Shown here: in pieces, positions 38,923-47,125 of the stretch
Layout of the letters: the number at the start of each line of letters is the position of its first letter
Numbering within the stretch: position 1 is the stretch's first letter
DNA from: DASSUC01 sp035649895
GTDB taxonomy: Bacteria > Actinomycetota > Actinomycetes > Mycobacteriales > Micromonosporaceae
Length of the DNA stretch: 49,764 nt
Reading direction: 5' to 3'
NCBI GenBank assembly: GCA_035649895.1
Contig: DASRIS010000023.1
Location: 1 to 49,764 of the forward strand
Translations under genes and position numbers: made by a program
The notes under the pieces: generated by a model
What the model saw: only the letters and a program-made list of their open reading frames with translations
Told to the model about the DNA's origin: nothing
Database searches by the model: none

Positions 38923-38966
38923 GCGGCGTAGCCGCATGCGGCCCAGCCGCGCCGGGTAGGCGCGGC
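38923..38966 (+). promoter_or_regulatory. Mutually exclusive hairpins between the Phe leader and pheS (attenuator)
   Basis: GCCGCGCC (38946-38953) pairs with GGCGCGGC (38959-38966) around a GGGTA loop, a terminator-like stem. Its left arm can instead pair with GCGGC at 38938-38942, and GCGGC at 38923-38927 can pair with GCCGC at 38931-38935. There is no U-tract. Confidence 0.45.
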
Positions 38967-38977
38967 AGCAGCGGCCG

Positions 38978-38983
38978 TAGACT
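38978..38983 (+). promoter_or_regulatory. Candidate internal -10 box for pheS
   Basis: TAGACT lies 27 bp upstream of the pheS ATG and would start a short leader carrying the pheS ribosome binding site. If used, it bypasses the Phe leader region. Confidence 0.4.
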
Positions 38984-39010
38984 TGCCCGGTTGTCCGCGC
39001 TGGAGTGGTG

Positions 39011-40078
39011 ATGAGCTACCGCAACGATCCCTACGATCCTAAGCAGGCGGCCCTGCTGGACCAGGCCGCCCTTGACGACGCCGTGGCCGCGGCGGAGAAG
39101 GCGTTCGCCGAGGCGGGCGACCTGGCCGCGCTGGCCGCCGCGAAGCCGCTGCACCTGGGCGACCGGGCGCCGGTGTCCCTGGCCCGCCGCGAGATCGGCA
39201 GCCTGCCCCCGGCCGCCAAGGCCGAGGCGGGCAAGCGGGTCAACGTGGCCCGGGCCGCCATCCAGGCCGCGCACGCCGCCCGGGTCGCCGCCCTGCAGGC
39301 CGAGCGGGAGCAGCGGGTGCTCGCCGAGGAGGCGGTCGATGTCACGCTGCCCTGGGACCGCCACCCGCGCGGCGCCCGGCATCCACTGTCGACACTGATG
39401 GAGCGCATCGCCGACCTCTTCGTCGGCATGGGGTACGAGGTCGCCGAGGGCCCCGAGGCGGAGCTGGCCTGGTACAGCTTTGACGCGCTGAACATCGGCA
39501 AGGACCACCCGGCCCGCACCATGATGGACACCTTCTACGTCGACCCGCCAGAGCGGGACCTGGTGCTGCGGCCACACACCTCGCCGGTGCAGGCGCGGGT
39601 GATGCTGACCCGCCGGCCCCCGATCTACGTGGTGGTGCCCGGACGCACCTACCGCACGGACGAGCTGGACGCGACCCACACGCCGGTCTTCCACCAGGTG
39701 GAGGGCCTGGTGGTGGACAAGGGCATCACCATGGCGCACCTGAAGGGGACACTGGACCACTTCGCCCGGGCGATGTTCGGAGCGCAGGCGCGCACCCGCT
39801 GGCGGCCGTCGTACTTCCCGTTCACCGAGCCGTCGGCAGAGTTCGACCTGTGGTTCCCGCAGCACCGCGACGGGCCGCGCTGGGTCGAGTGGGGCGGCTG
39901 CGGCATGGTCAACCCGAGGGTGCTGCGCGCCTGCGGCATCGACCCGGACGAGCACAGCGGGTTCGCGTTCGGCATGGGCATCGAGCGCACCCTGATGTTC
40001 CGGCACGAGATCGCCGACATGCGCGACATGGTCGAGGGAGACGTGCGCTTCTCCCGCGCTTTCGGGATGGAGGTGTAG
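39011..40078 (+). CDS. pheS: Phenylalanyl-tRNA synthetase alpha subunit
   Basis: PheS is the catalytic subunit of the (alpha-beta)2 enzyme that charges tRNA-Phe. The 355-residue protein has an N-terminal coiled coil (about residues 8-105) and the class II core with motif 1 around HPLSTLMERIADLFVGMGYEV, motif 2 PGRTYRTDELDATHTPVFHQVEG and motif 3 GFAFGMGIERTLMFRHEI (in pieces). ATG 39011 has GGAG 5 nt upstream; in-frame GTG codons at 39005 and 39008 precede it. pheT follows 2 bp after the stop. Confidence 0.96.
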   Translation: MSYRNDPYDPKQAALLDQAALDDAVAAAEKAFAEAGDLAALAAAKPLHLGDRAPVSLARREIGSLPPAAKAEAGKRVNVARAAIQAAHAARVAALQAEREQRVLAEEAVDVTLPWDRHPRGARHPLSTLMERIADLFVGMGYEVAEGPEAELAWYSFDALNIGKDHPARTMMDTFYVDPPERDLVLRPHTSPVQARVMLTRRPPIYVVVPGRTYRTDELDATHTPVFHQVEGLVVDKGITMAHLKGTLDHFARAMFGAQARTRWRPSYFPFTEPSAEFDLWFPQHRDGPRWVEWGGCGMVNPRVLRACGIDPDEHSGFAFGMGIERTLMFRHEIADMRDMVEGDVRFSRAFGMEV

Positions 40079-40080
40079 CC

Positions 40081-42618
40081 GTGCTGGTTCCCGTCTCCTG
40101 GCTGCGCGAGTACGTCGACGCGCCAGCCGACCCGGCGGTGCTGGAGCCGGCGCTGGTGCGGGTCGGGCTCGAGGTGGAGTCCATCGTGGACCTGCGCACC
40201 ACGGTCGCCGGGCCGCTGGTCGTGGGCCGGGTGGTCACGGTCACCGAGCTGACCGGCCACAAGAAGCCGATCCGGCACTGCCTGGTCGACGTCGGCGAGG
40301 CGCAGCCGCGCTCCATCGTCTGCGGCGCCACCAACTTCACCGAAGGCGACCCGGTGGTGGTGGCGCTGCCCGGCGCGGTGCTGCCCGGTGGCTTCGAGAT
40401 CGGCAGCCGGCGCACCTACGGCCACGTCTCCGACGGCATGATCTGCTCCGCCCGGGAGCTGGCGCTCGGCGACGACCACTCCGGCATCATCGTGCTGCCG
40501 TCCGGCACGGCTGAGCGGCCCGGCGCGGACGCCCGGCCGGTGGTCGGGCTGGACGACGTCGTGGTGGAGCTGAACATCACCCCGGACCGCGGCTACTGCT
40601 TCTCGGTCCGGGGCGTGGCCCGGGAGCTGGCGCACGCGCTCGATGTGCCGTTCCGCGACCCGGCGCTGGCCGCCGAGCCGCCGCCGGTCACGGCCGAGCC
40701 GCCGCCGGTCACGGCCGAGCCGCCGTACCCGGTGCGGGTCGACGACCCGGTCGGCTGCGACCGGTTCTACGCCCGGGTGGTGCGCGGGACCGACCCGGCG
40801 GCGCAGAGCCCGGCCTGGATGCGGCGGCGGCTGGTGCTCGCCGGCATGCGGCCGATCTCGCTGACCGTGGACATCACCAACTACCTCATGCTCGAGCTGG
40901 GCCAGCCGATGCACGCGTTCGACCTGGGCGCGCTGCGCGGGCCGCTGGTGGTCCGCCGGGCGGTCGCGGGGGAGCGGCTGACCACCCTGGACGGGGCCGA
41001 CCGGGTGCTGCACCCGGAGGACCTGGTCATCGCCGACGCGGGCCTGCCCAGCCCGGTGGCGGGCCCGCGGGACGGCGCGGTGGTCTCCCTCGCCGCGGTG
41101 ATGGGCGGGGCGACCACCGAGGTGTCACCGTCCACGGTGGACGTGCTGTTCGAGGCGGCGCACTGGGACCGGGTGGCGGTGGCCCGCACGGCCCGCCGGC
41201 ACAAGCTGTCCAGCGAGGCCAGCAAGCGCTTCGAGCGCGGCGCCGACCCGGCCCTGCCGCCGGTGGCGACCGCCCGGGCGGTGGCGCTGCTCACCGAGTA
41301 CGCCGGCGGCACCGTGGACGACCGGGTGCTCGACCTCGACGCGGTCGCCGCCCCCCGGCCGGTCCGCATCGCGGCGGACGCGCCGGCGCGCGTGGCGGGT
41401 GTGGCGTACCCGGTGGAGCGGGTGGTGGAGCTGCTGACCGAGGTGGGCTGCACGGTGGCGCGGGACGGCGACCACCTGGCGGTCACCCCGCCCACCTGGC
41501 GGCCGGACCTCACCGAGCCGGCTGACCTGACCGAGGAGGTGGTCCGCCTCGACGGGTACGACCGGGTGCCGAGCGCGCTGCCGGCGGCCCCGGCGGGTCC
41601 CGGGCTGACCCCGTCGCAGCGGCGCCGCCGTACCGTGTCGCGGGCGCTGGCCGAGGCCGGGTACGTGGAGGTGCTCTCGTACCCGTTCGTGGGCGAGGCG
41701 GCGCTGGATGCCCTCGGCCTGCCGGCTGATGACCCCAGGCGGGCCACGGTGCGGCTGGCGAACCCGATCTCCGAGGAGGAGCCGGCGCTGCGCACCACGC
41801 TGCTGCCGCCGCTGCTCGCCACGCTGCGGCGCAACCTCGGCCGCGGCCACCGGGACCTGGCCCTGTTCGAGCTGGGCCTGGTGTTCCACCCGGCGGGCGG
41901 GGACGCGGTGCCGCCGCAGATGGGGGTGGCGCAGCCGCCGTCGGCCGAGGAGCTGGCCGCTGCCGAGGCCGTGGTGCCGCACCAGCCCTGGCACGCGGCC
42001 GTGGTCCTGGCCGGGGACGCCGAGCCCGCCGGGTGGTGGGGCGCGGGCCGGCCGGCCGGCTGGGCGGACGCGGTCGAGGCGGCCCGGGTGGTGCTCGCCG
42101 CGGCCGGCGTGCCGGCGGGCCGTACCCAGGTCCGGCGGGGTGCGCTGGCGCCGTGGCACCCGGGCCGGTGCGCGGAGGTCGTGGTCGACGGGGCGGTCGT
42201 GGGGCACGCCGGGGAGCTGCACCCGACCGCCTGCGCGGCGCTGGACCTGCCGGCCCGCACCGCAGCGATGGAGCTGGACCTGGACGCGCTGCCGCTGCCC
42301 GGGGTGGTGGCGGCACCGGCAGTGTCGACCTACCCGCCGGCGCTGATCGACGTGGCGCTGGTGGTGGCCACGGACACGCCGGCCGGCGAGGTGCAGGAGG
42401 CGCTCACCGCGGGCGCGGGGGACCTGCTGGAAGGGGTACGCCTCTTCGACGTCTACACCTCGGCCCAGCAGCTCGGGGCGGGGCGCAAGTCGCTGGCGTA
42501 CAAGCTGACGTTCCGCGCGGGGGACCGCACGCTCACGGTGGAGGAGGCGGTGGCCGCGCGCGACGCGGCCGTGGCCGAGGCGGCCCGCCGGGTCGGCGCG
42601 ACACTTCGAGGGGCGTAG
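40081..42618 (+). CDS. pheT: Phenylalanyl-tRNA synthetase beta subunit
   Basis: PheT carries tRNA-binding, editing and structural modules. The 845-residue protein shows the N-terminal VPVSWLREYVD, the EMAP-like tRNA-binding domain (about residues 40-155), LNITPDRGYCFSVRGVARELA, the B3/B4 editing region (about 220-400, TVDITNYLMLELGQPMHAFD), B5 (about 415-490), a catalytic-like core (RRTVSRALAEAGYVEVLSYPF) and the C-terminal anticodon-binding FDX-ACB domain (STYPPALIDVALVV). A 21-bp tandem repeat encodes AEPPPVT twice near residue 200, between modules. Start is GTG 40081. Confidence 0.96.
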   Translation: MLVPVSWLREYVDAPADPAVLEPALVRVGLEVESIVDLRTTVAGPLVVGRVVTVTELTGHKKPIRHCLVDVGEAQPRSIVCGATNFTEGDPVVVALPGAVLPGGFEIGSRRTYGHVSDGMICSARELALGDDHSGIIVLPSGTAERPGADARPVVGLDDVVVELNITPDRGYCFSVRGVARELAHALDVPFRDPALAAEPPPVTAEPPPVTAEPPYPVRVDDPVGCDRFYARVVRGTDPAAQSPAWMRRRLVLAGMRPISLTVDITNYLMLELGQPMHAFDLGALRGPLVVRRAVAGERLTTLDGADRVLHPEDLVIADAGLPSPVAGPRDGAVVSLAAVMGGATTEVSPSTVDVLFEAAHWDRVAVARTARRHKLSSEASKRFERGADPALPPVATARAVALLTEYAGGTVDDRVLDLDAVAAPRPVRIAADAPARVAGVAYPVERVVELLTEVGCTVARDGDHLAVTPPTWRPDLTEPADLTEEVVRLDGYDRVPSALPAAPAGPGLTPSQRRRRTVSRALAEAGYVEVLSYPFVGEAALDALGLPADDPRRATVRLANPISEEEPALRTTLLPPLLATLRRNLGRGHRDLALFELGLVFHPAGGDAVPPQMGVAQPPSAEELAAAEAVVPHQPWHAAVVLAGDAEPAGWWGAGRPAGWADAVEAARVVLAAAGVPAGRTQVRRGALAPWHPGRCAEVVVDGAVVGHAGELHPTACAALDLPARTAAMELDLDALPLPGVVAAPAVSTYPPALIDVALVVATDTPAGEVQEALTAGAGDLLEGVRLFDVYTSAQQLGAGRKSLAYKLTFRAGDRTLTVEEAVAARDAAVAEAARRVGATLRGA
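40672..40713 (+). repeat. 21-bp tandem repeat inside pheT
   Basis: Two identical 21-bp units (40672-40692 and 40693-40713) encode AEPPPVT twice; a third partial unit (AEPPY) follows. They form a Pro-rich inter-domain linker. Confidence 0.85.
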
Positions 42619-42690
42619 CGCTGACCTGCGCAAGGGCGCAACGTGTGTGAACCGACACGCCGAGTGATTGTGGGATCGGCCGGGTATTGG

Positions 42691-42696
42691 TTAGCT
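42691..42696 (+). promoter_or_regulatory. Candidate promoter of the amidohydrolase gene
   Basis: TTGTGG (42668-42673) and TTAGCT (42691-42696) are 17 bp apart. The -10 ends 7 nt before ATG 42704 and no Shine-Dalgarno sequence is present, again a leaderless configuration. Confidence 0.45.
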
Positions 42697-42703
42697 GTGC
42701 CGC

Positions 42704-43936
42704 ATGACAATGCAGCGCATCGAAGCCGAGCTCATGATCCCCGGCCGTGGCGATCCGGTCCGGGACGCCGTCGTTGTCATTGACGGCGCCCGGATCGGCT
42801 ATGCCGGGCCGGCCGGGGCCGCACCGGCCACCCCGGACGCCGAGGTGGTGCGGGCCGTCGTGGTCATGCCCGGGCTGTGGGACTGCCACAGCCACCTGCT
42901 CGGCCTGCGCGTGCTGGACCTCAACCGGCTGCCGATGGAGCCGTCCGCGCTGCGGGCCGCACGCGCCACCATGGACCTGCGGGCGGCGCTCGACGCCGGG
43001 TTCACCAGCGTGCGGGAGGTGGGCGGCCTCGGCATCTACCTGGCCCGGGCGGTGGCCGAGGGCAGCGTGGAGGGCCCGCACATCTACGCGGCCGGAGCGG
43101 TCCTGTCCACCACCGCGGGCCACGGCGACCTGCACAGCTACCCGCTGTCCTGGGTCGCCGACTTCGGGCACCTCGGCGGCGAGCTGCGCCTGGCCGACGG
43201 CCCGGCCGAGTGCGCCAGGGCCGCCCGGGAGCAGCTGCGCAAGGACGCCAAGGTGATCAAGATCTGCGCGTCCGGCGGTGTGCTGTCCGAGGTGGACCAC
43301 CCGATCCACCAGCAGTTCACCGATGCCGAGATGCGCGCGATCGTGGAGGTGGCGGGCCTGGCCGAGCGGGTCGTGGCGGCGCACTGCCACGGCAAGCCGG
43401 GCATCCTGGCGGCGGTCGAGGCGGGCGTGGCCACCATCGAGCACGGCACCTTCCTCGACGAGGAGGCCGCGGCGGCGATGCGGGAGAGCGGCACGATCCT
43501 GGTGACGACGCGCACGATCGTGCAGGAGATCCTGGACAGCCGGGCGGCGCCGCCGTACGCCCAGGCCAAGCTCGAGGCGATCGCGGCGCGCCACGCCGAG
43601 GCGATGGCCCTGGCCCGGGAGTGCGGCGTGCGGGTGGCGGTCGGCACGGACCTCGCGCTCAGCGGCGCCGGGCTGCCCGTGTCGTGGGGGCGCAACGGGC
43701 GGGAGCTGGTCCTGCTGGTGAAGCTGGGCTTCACCCCGCTGGAGGTGATCGAGGCGGCGACTGCGGTCGGGCCGGAGACGCTCGGCCCGCAGGCGCCCCG
43801 CTCGGGCCTGCTGGCCGAGGGCTTCGACGCCGACGTGCTGACCCTCGACGCCGACCCGCTCGTCGACATCGAGGTGCTCGCCCGTCCGGAGCGGATAACC
43901 GGCGTGTGGAAGGCGGGGCGCCGGGTGAAGGGCTGA
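42704..43936 (+). CDS. Metal-dependent amidohydrolase (imidazolonepropionase/prolidase-like, COG1228 type)
   Basis: The 410-residue protein is an amidohydrolase-superfamily enzyme with a small beta-sandwich around a metal-binding TIM barrel. Metal ligands are His62 and His64 (DCHSHL), the probable carboxylated Lys186 (KVIKICASGG), His227 (AAHCHGKPG), His247 (IEHGTF) and Asp316 (GTDLAL). The segment ICASGGVLSEVDHP resembles bacterial relatives acting on Xaa-Pro or Xaa-Arg/Lys dipeptides, but substrate cannot be decided from sequence. It has its own promoter and sits between pheT and the arginine cluster, where argC would be expected. A role in peptide salvage is speculative. Confidence 0.85.
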   Translation: MTMQRIEAELMIPGRGDPVRDAVVVIDGARIGYAGPAGAAPATPDAEVVRAVVVMPGLWDCHSHLLGLRVLDLNRLPMEPSALRAARATMDLRAALDAGFTSVREVGGLGIYLARAVAEGSVEGPHIYAAGAVLSTTAGHGDLHSYPLSWVADFGHLGGELRLADGPAECARAAREQLRKDAKVIKICASGGVLSEVDHPIHQQFTDAEMRAIVEVAGLAERVVAAHCHGKPGILAAVEAGVATIEHGTFLDEEAAAAMRESGTILVTTRTIVQEILDSRAAPPYAQAKLEAIAARHAEAMALARECGVRVAVGTDLALSGAGLPVSWGRNGRELVLLVKLGFTPLEVIEAATAVGPETLGPQAPRSGLLAEGFDADVLTLDADPLVDIEVLARPERITGVWKAGRRVKG

Positions 43937-43962
43937 CGCGCGAAGACGGTAGCACCCGTCTC

Positions 43963-43996
43963 TGCATTCTGATACTCTCCTGCGAATAGGAATGCA
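43963..43996 (+). promoter_or_regulatory. Arginine cluster promoter with ARG-box-like repeat
   Basis: TGCATTC (43963-43969) and GAATGCA (43990-43996) form an inverted repeat in an AT-rich patch. A GATACT (43971-43976) between them is a plausible -10. The TGCGAATAGGAATGCA segment resembles an ArgR half-site arrangement. It is the likely former argC promoter, now feeding the scar and argD. Confidence 0.5.
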
Positions 43997-44027
43997 GGGG
44001 GAGGATCTGCGGGATGGGCGGCGGCCG

Positions 44028-44330
44028 GTGAGCGTCACTGCGCCCGACGGCGCTCCCGTCGTCAACGACGGCCCGGACGCGACCGCCGCGGGCGGCCTCA
44101 CCGGATGCGGTCGCCACGACCGCAGTGCCGGACTGGGCGCTGCGCCAGGCGTGCCGGGTGACCTTCGACCGGCTGGAGGACGCCGGCCGGGGGTCCACAA
44201 GCGACACGCTGCTGCTGGCGAGCGGGGCCGGCGGCATCGAGCCCCGGCGGAGCTGGCAGAGGTGGTGACCGCGACCTGCCCGGACCTCGCCGGCCAGCCG
44301 CTGGCCGACGCCGGGGAGTCCACGAAGGAC
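44028..44330 (+). pseudogene. argJ: Decayed argJ (ornithine acetyltransferase) remnant
   Basis: Three pieces of ArgJ are recognisable. GTG 44028 starts with SVTAP, the usual ArgJ N-terminus; the next ~25 residues are missing and the frame resumes at VVNDGPDATAAG. After a deletion of roughly 150 codons, a second frame (from about 44101) reads WALRQACRVTFDRLEDAG and STSDTLLLASGAGG, the ArgJ segment around the autoproteolysis-distal core. The first frame then continues with PAELAEVVTATCPDLAGQPLADAGESTKD. The catalytic Thr region is gone. ArgJ transfers acetyl from acetylornithine to glutamate. The remnant cannot be functional. A GTGA at 44028-44031 may mark the former argC/argJ overlap. Confidence 0.85.
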
Positions 44331-44363
44331 CGCGAGAACGCGGCCTGCACGACACGACCGCCA

Positions 44364-44435
44364 CGCCGAGTGGCGCACTCGACTCTCCTGGAGGTCTTCA
44401 CATCCTCGGGGATGGGGACCATGGTGGCCCCATGA
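44364..44435 (+). pseudogene. argB: argB (acetylglutamate kinase) 3'-end remnant
   Basis: The last 23 codons read RRVAHSTLLEVFTSSGMGTMVAP and stop at TGA 44433-44435. This matches the C-terminus of acetylglutamate kinase (typical pattern GRVpHslLLEvFTd.GvGTMv.P). The rest of argB is missing; the remnant is fused in frame to the argJ remnant. The stop still overlaps the argD ATG (ATGA), preserving the ancestral argB/argD junction. Confidence 0.8.
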
Positions 44436-45663
44436 CTTCTCTGCGGGAGCGCTGGGGCGAGGCGCTCATGGACACGTACGGCACGCCACCGCTCGGGTTG
44501 GTCCGGGGCGAGGGTGCCGTGCTCTACGACGAGGCTGGGCACTCCTATGTGGACCTGCTTGGCGGGATCGCGGTCAACGCGCTCGGGCACGCCCATCCGG
44601 CCGTTGTCGCGGCGGTGAGCGAGCAGGTGGCGACGCTGGGCCACGTATCGAACCTGTTCGCCGCCGAGCCGCCGGTCGCGCTCGCCGAGGCGCTGCTGGC
44701 GCTCGCCGGCCGGCCGGGCCGGGTCTTCCTGTGCGGCTCCGGCGCTGAGGCGAACGAGGCCGCGTTCAAGCTGTCCCGCCGTACCGGGCGGACCCAGGTC
44801 GTGGCGGCGACCGGCTCCTTCCACGGCCGGACCATGGGGACCCTGGCGCTGACCGGGCAGCCGGCCAAGGCAGGCCCGTTCCAGCCGCTGGTGCCCGGGG
44901 TGACCCACGTGCCCTACGGCGACGCCGGGGCGCTGGCGCGGGCGGTCGGGCCCGACACCGCCATGGTGATCCTGGAGCCGATCCAGGGCGAGGGCGGCGT
45001 GGTCGTCCCGCCGGTGGGGTACCTGACCGCGGCGCGCGAGGTCACCGCGGCGCACGGCACCCTGCTCGTGCTCGACGAGGTGCAGACCGGCATCGGGCGT
45101 ACCGGCCACTGGTTCGCCCACCAGGCCGAAGGCGTGGCCCCGGACGTGGTGACCCTCGCCAAGGGGCTGGGCGGAGGGCTGCCGGTCGGCGCCTGCATGG
45201 CGTTCTCCGACGGCACCGGCCCCGACCCCACCACGCTGCTGCAACCGGGCAGCCACGGTACGACGATGGGCGGCAACCCGGTCTGCTGCGCCGCCGCGCT
45301 CGCCGTGCTGCGCACGGTCGCCGCGGACGGGCTGCTCGACTCGGCCAAGCGGGTCGGCGAGCAGCTGCGCCGGGGGGTCGAGGCGCTGGCGCACCCCCTG
45401 GTCGGGCAGGTGCGCGGCGCCGGGCTGCTGCTCGGGGTGGCGCTGACCGCACCGGTGGCCGGCCCGCTCGCCACCGCCCTGCGGGAGCTGGGCTTCCTGG
45501 TCAACCCGGTCCGGCCGGACGTGCTCCGGCTGGCGCCGCCGCTGGTGCTCACCGCGGAGCAGGCCGACGCGTTCCTCACCGCCCTGCCGGCCGCGCTGTC
45601 CGCCGTGCCTGCGGCGCAGGCCACGTCCGTCGCGTCCATCGGTTCCACTGTGGAGGTGGCGGC

Positions 45664-45667
<4 letters not shown>
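44432..45667 (+). CDS. argD: Acetylornithine aminotransferase
   Basis: ArgD transaminates N-acetylglutamate semialdehyde to N-acetylornithine with PLP; it can also serve lysine/diaminopimelate synthesis. The 411-residue class III aminotransferase shows LLGGIAVNALGHAHPAVV, CGSGAEANEAAFKLSR, FHGRTMGTLALTGQ, EPIQGEGGVVVP, DEVQTGIGRTGHWFAHQ and the PLP-Lys in LAKGLGGGLPVGA. The ATG overlaps the end of the argB remnant, and GGGGAT-like sequence gives only a modest ribosome binding site. The gene is intact although its upstream pathway partners are lost. Confidence 0.95.
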
Positions 45668-46619
<952 letters not shown>

Positions 46620-46623
<4 letters not shown>

Positions 46624-47120
46624 CCGGCTCGGTGACCAAGACGGCGCGGCACGCCCGGATCGTCCACCTGATCCGGGGCCGCGCGGTCCGCTCGCAGACC
46701 GAGCTGGCCGAGCTGCTGGCCAGCTCCGGCATCCAGGTGACCCAGGCCACGCTCTCCCGGGACCTGGAGGAGCTCGGCGCGGTCAAGGTGCGCGGCACCG
46801 ACGGCGGGCCGGCCGCGTACCTCATCCCGGAGGAGGGCAAGCCGCCGCTGCGCCCGGCCGAGCACGCGCCCGCGCGGCTGGTCCGGCTGCTGCGCGAGCT
46901 GCTCACCGGCACCGACTACAGCGGCAACCTGGTCGTGCTGCGCACCCCGCCCGGGGCGGCGCAGTTCCTGGCCAGCGCCCTGGACCGCTCGGGCGTGCCC
47001 GAGGTCGTCGGCACCATCGCCGGCGACGACACCATCCTCGTCGTGGCCCGCGAGTCCTTCGGCGGCGCCGCGCTGGCAAACAAGCTCTCCGCCTGGGCGG
47101 AGTCGACCGAAGGGAGCTAG
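46620..47120 (+). CDS. argR: Arginine repressor ArgR
   Basis: ArgR is the arginine-responsive hexameric repressor. The 166-residue protein has an N-terminal winged helix (about residues 8-75, with SQTELAELLASSGIQVTQATLSRDL in pieces) and a C-terminal oligomerisation/arginine-binding domain with PPGAAQFLASALDR and the Asp pair in GTIAGDDTILVV. GTG 46620 overlaps the argF stop. Its presence implies that the cluster is still arginine-controlled. Confidence 0.95.
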
Positions 47121-47125
47121 CACAC

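Noticed and set aside
42533..45394. A 953-codon open frame on the minus strand across pheT, the amidohydrolase and argD
   Set aside because: It is antisense to well-supported genes and has the Arg/His/Gly-rich composition of a GC-rich shadow frame; no family motif was seen.
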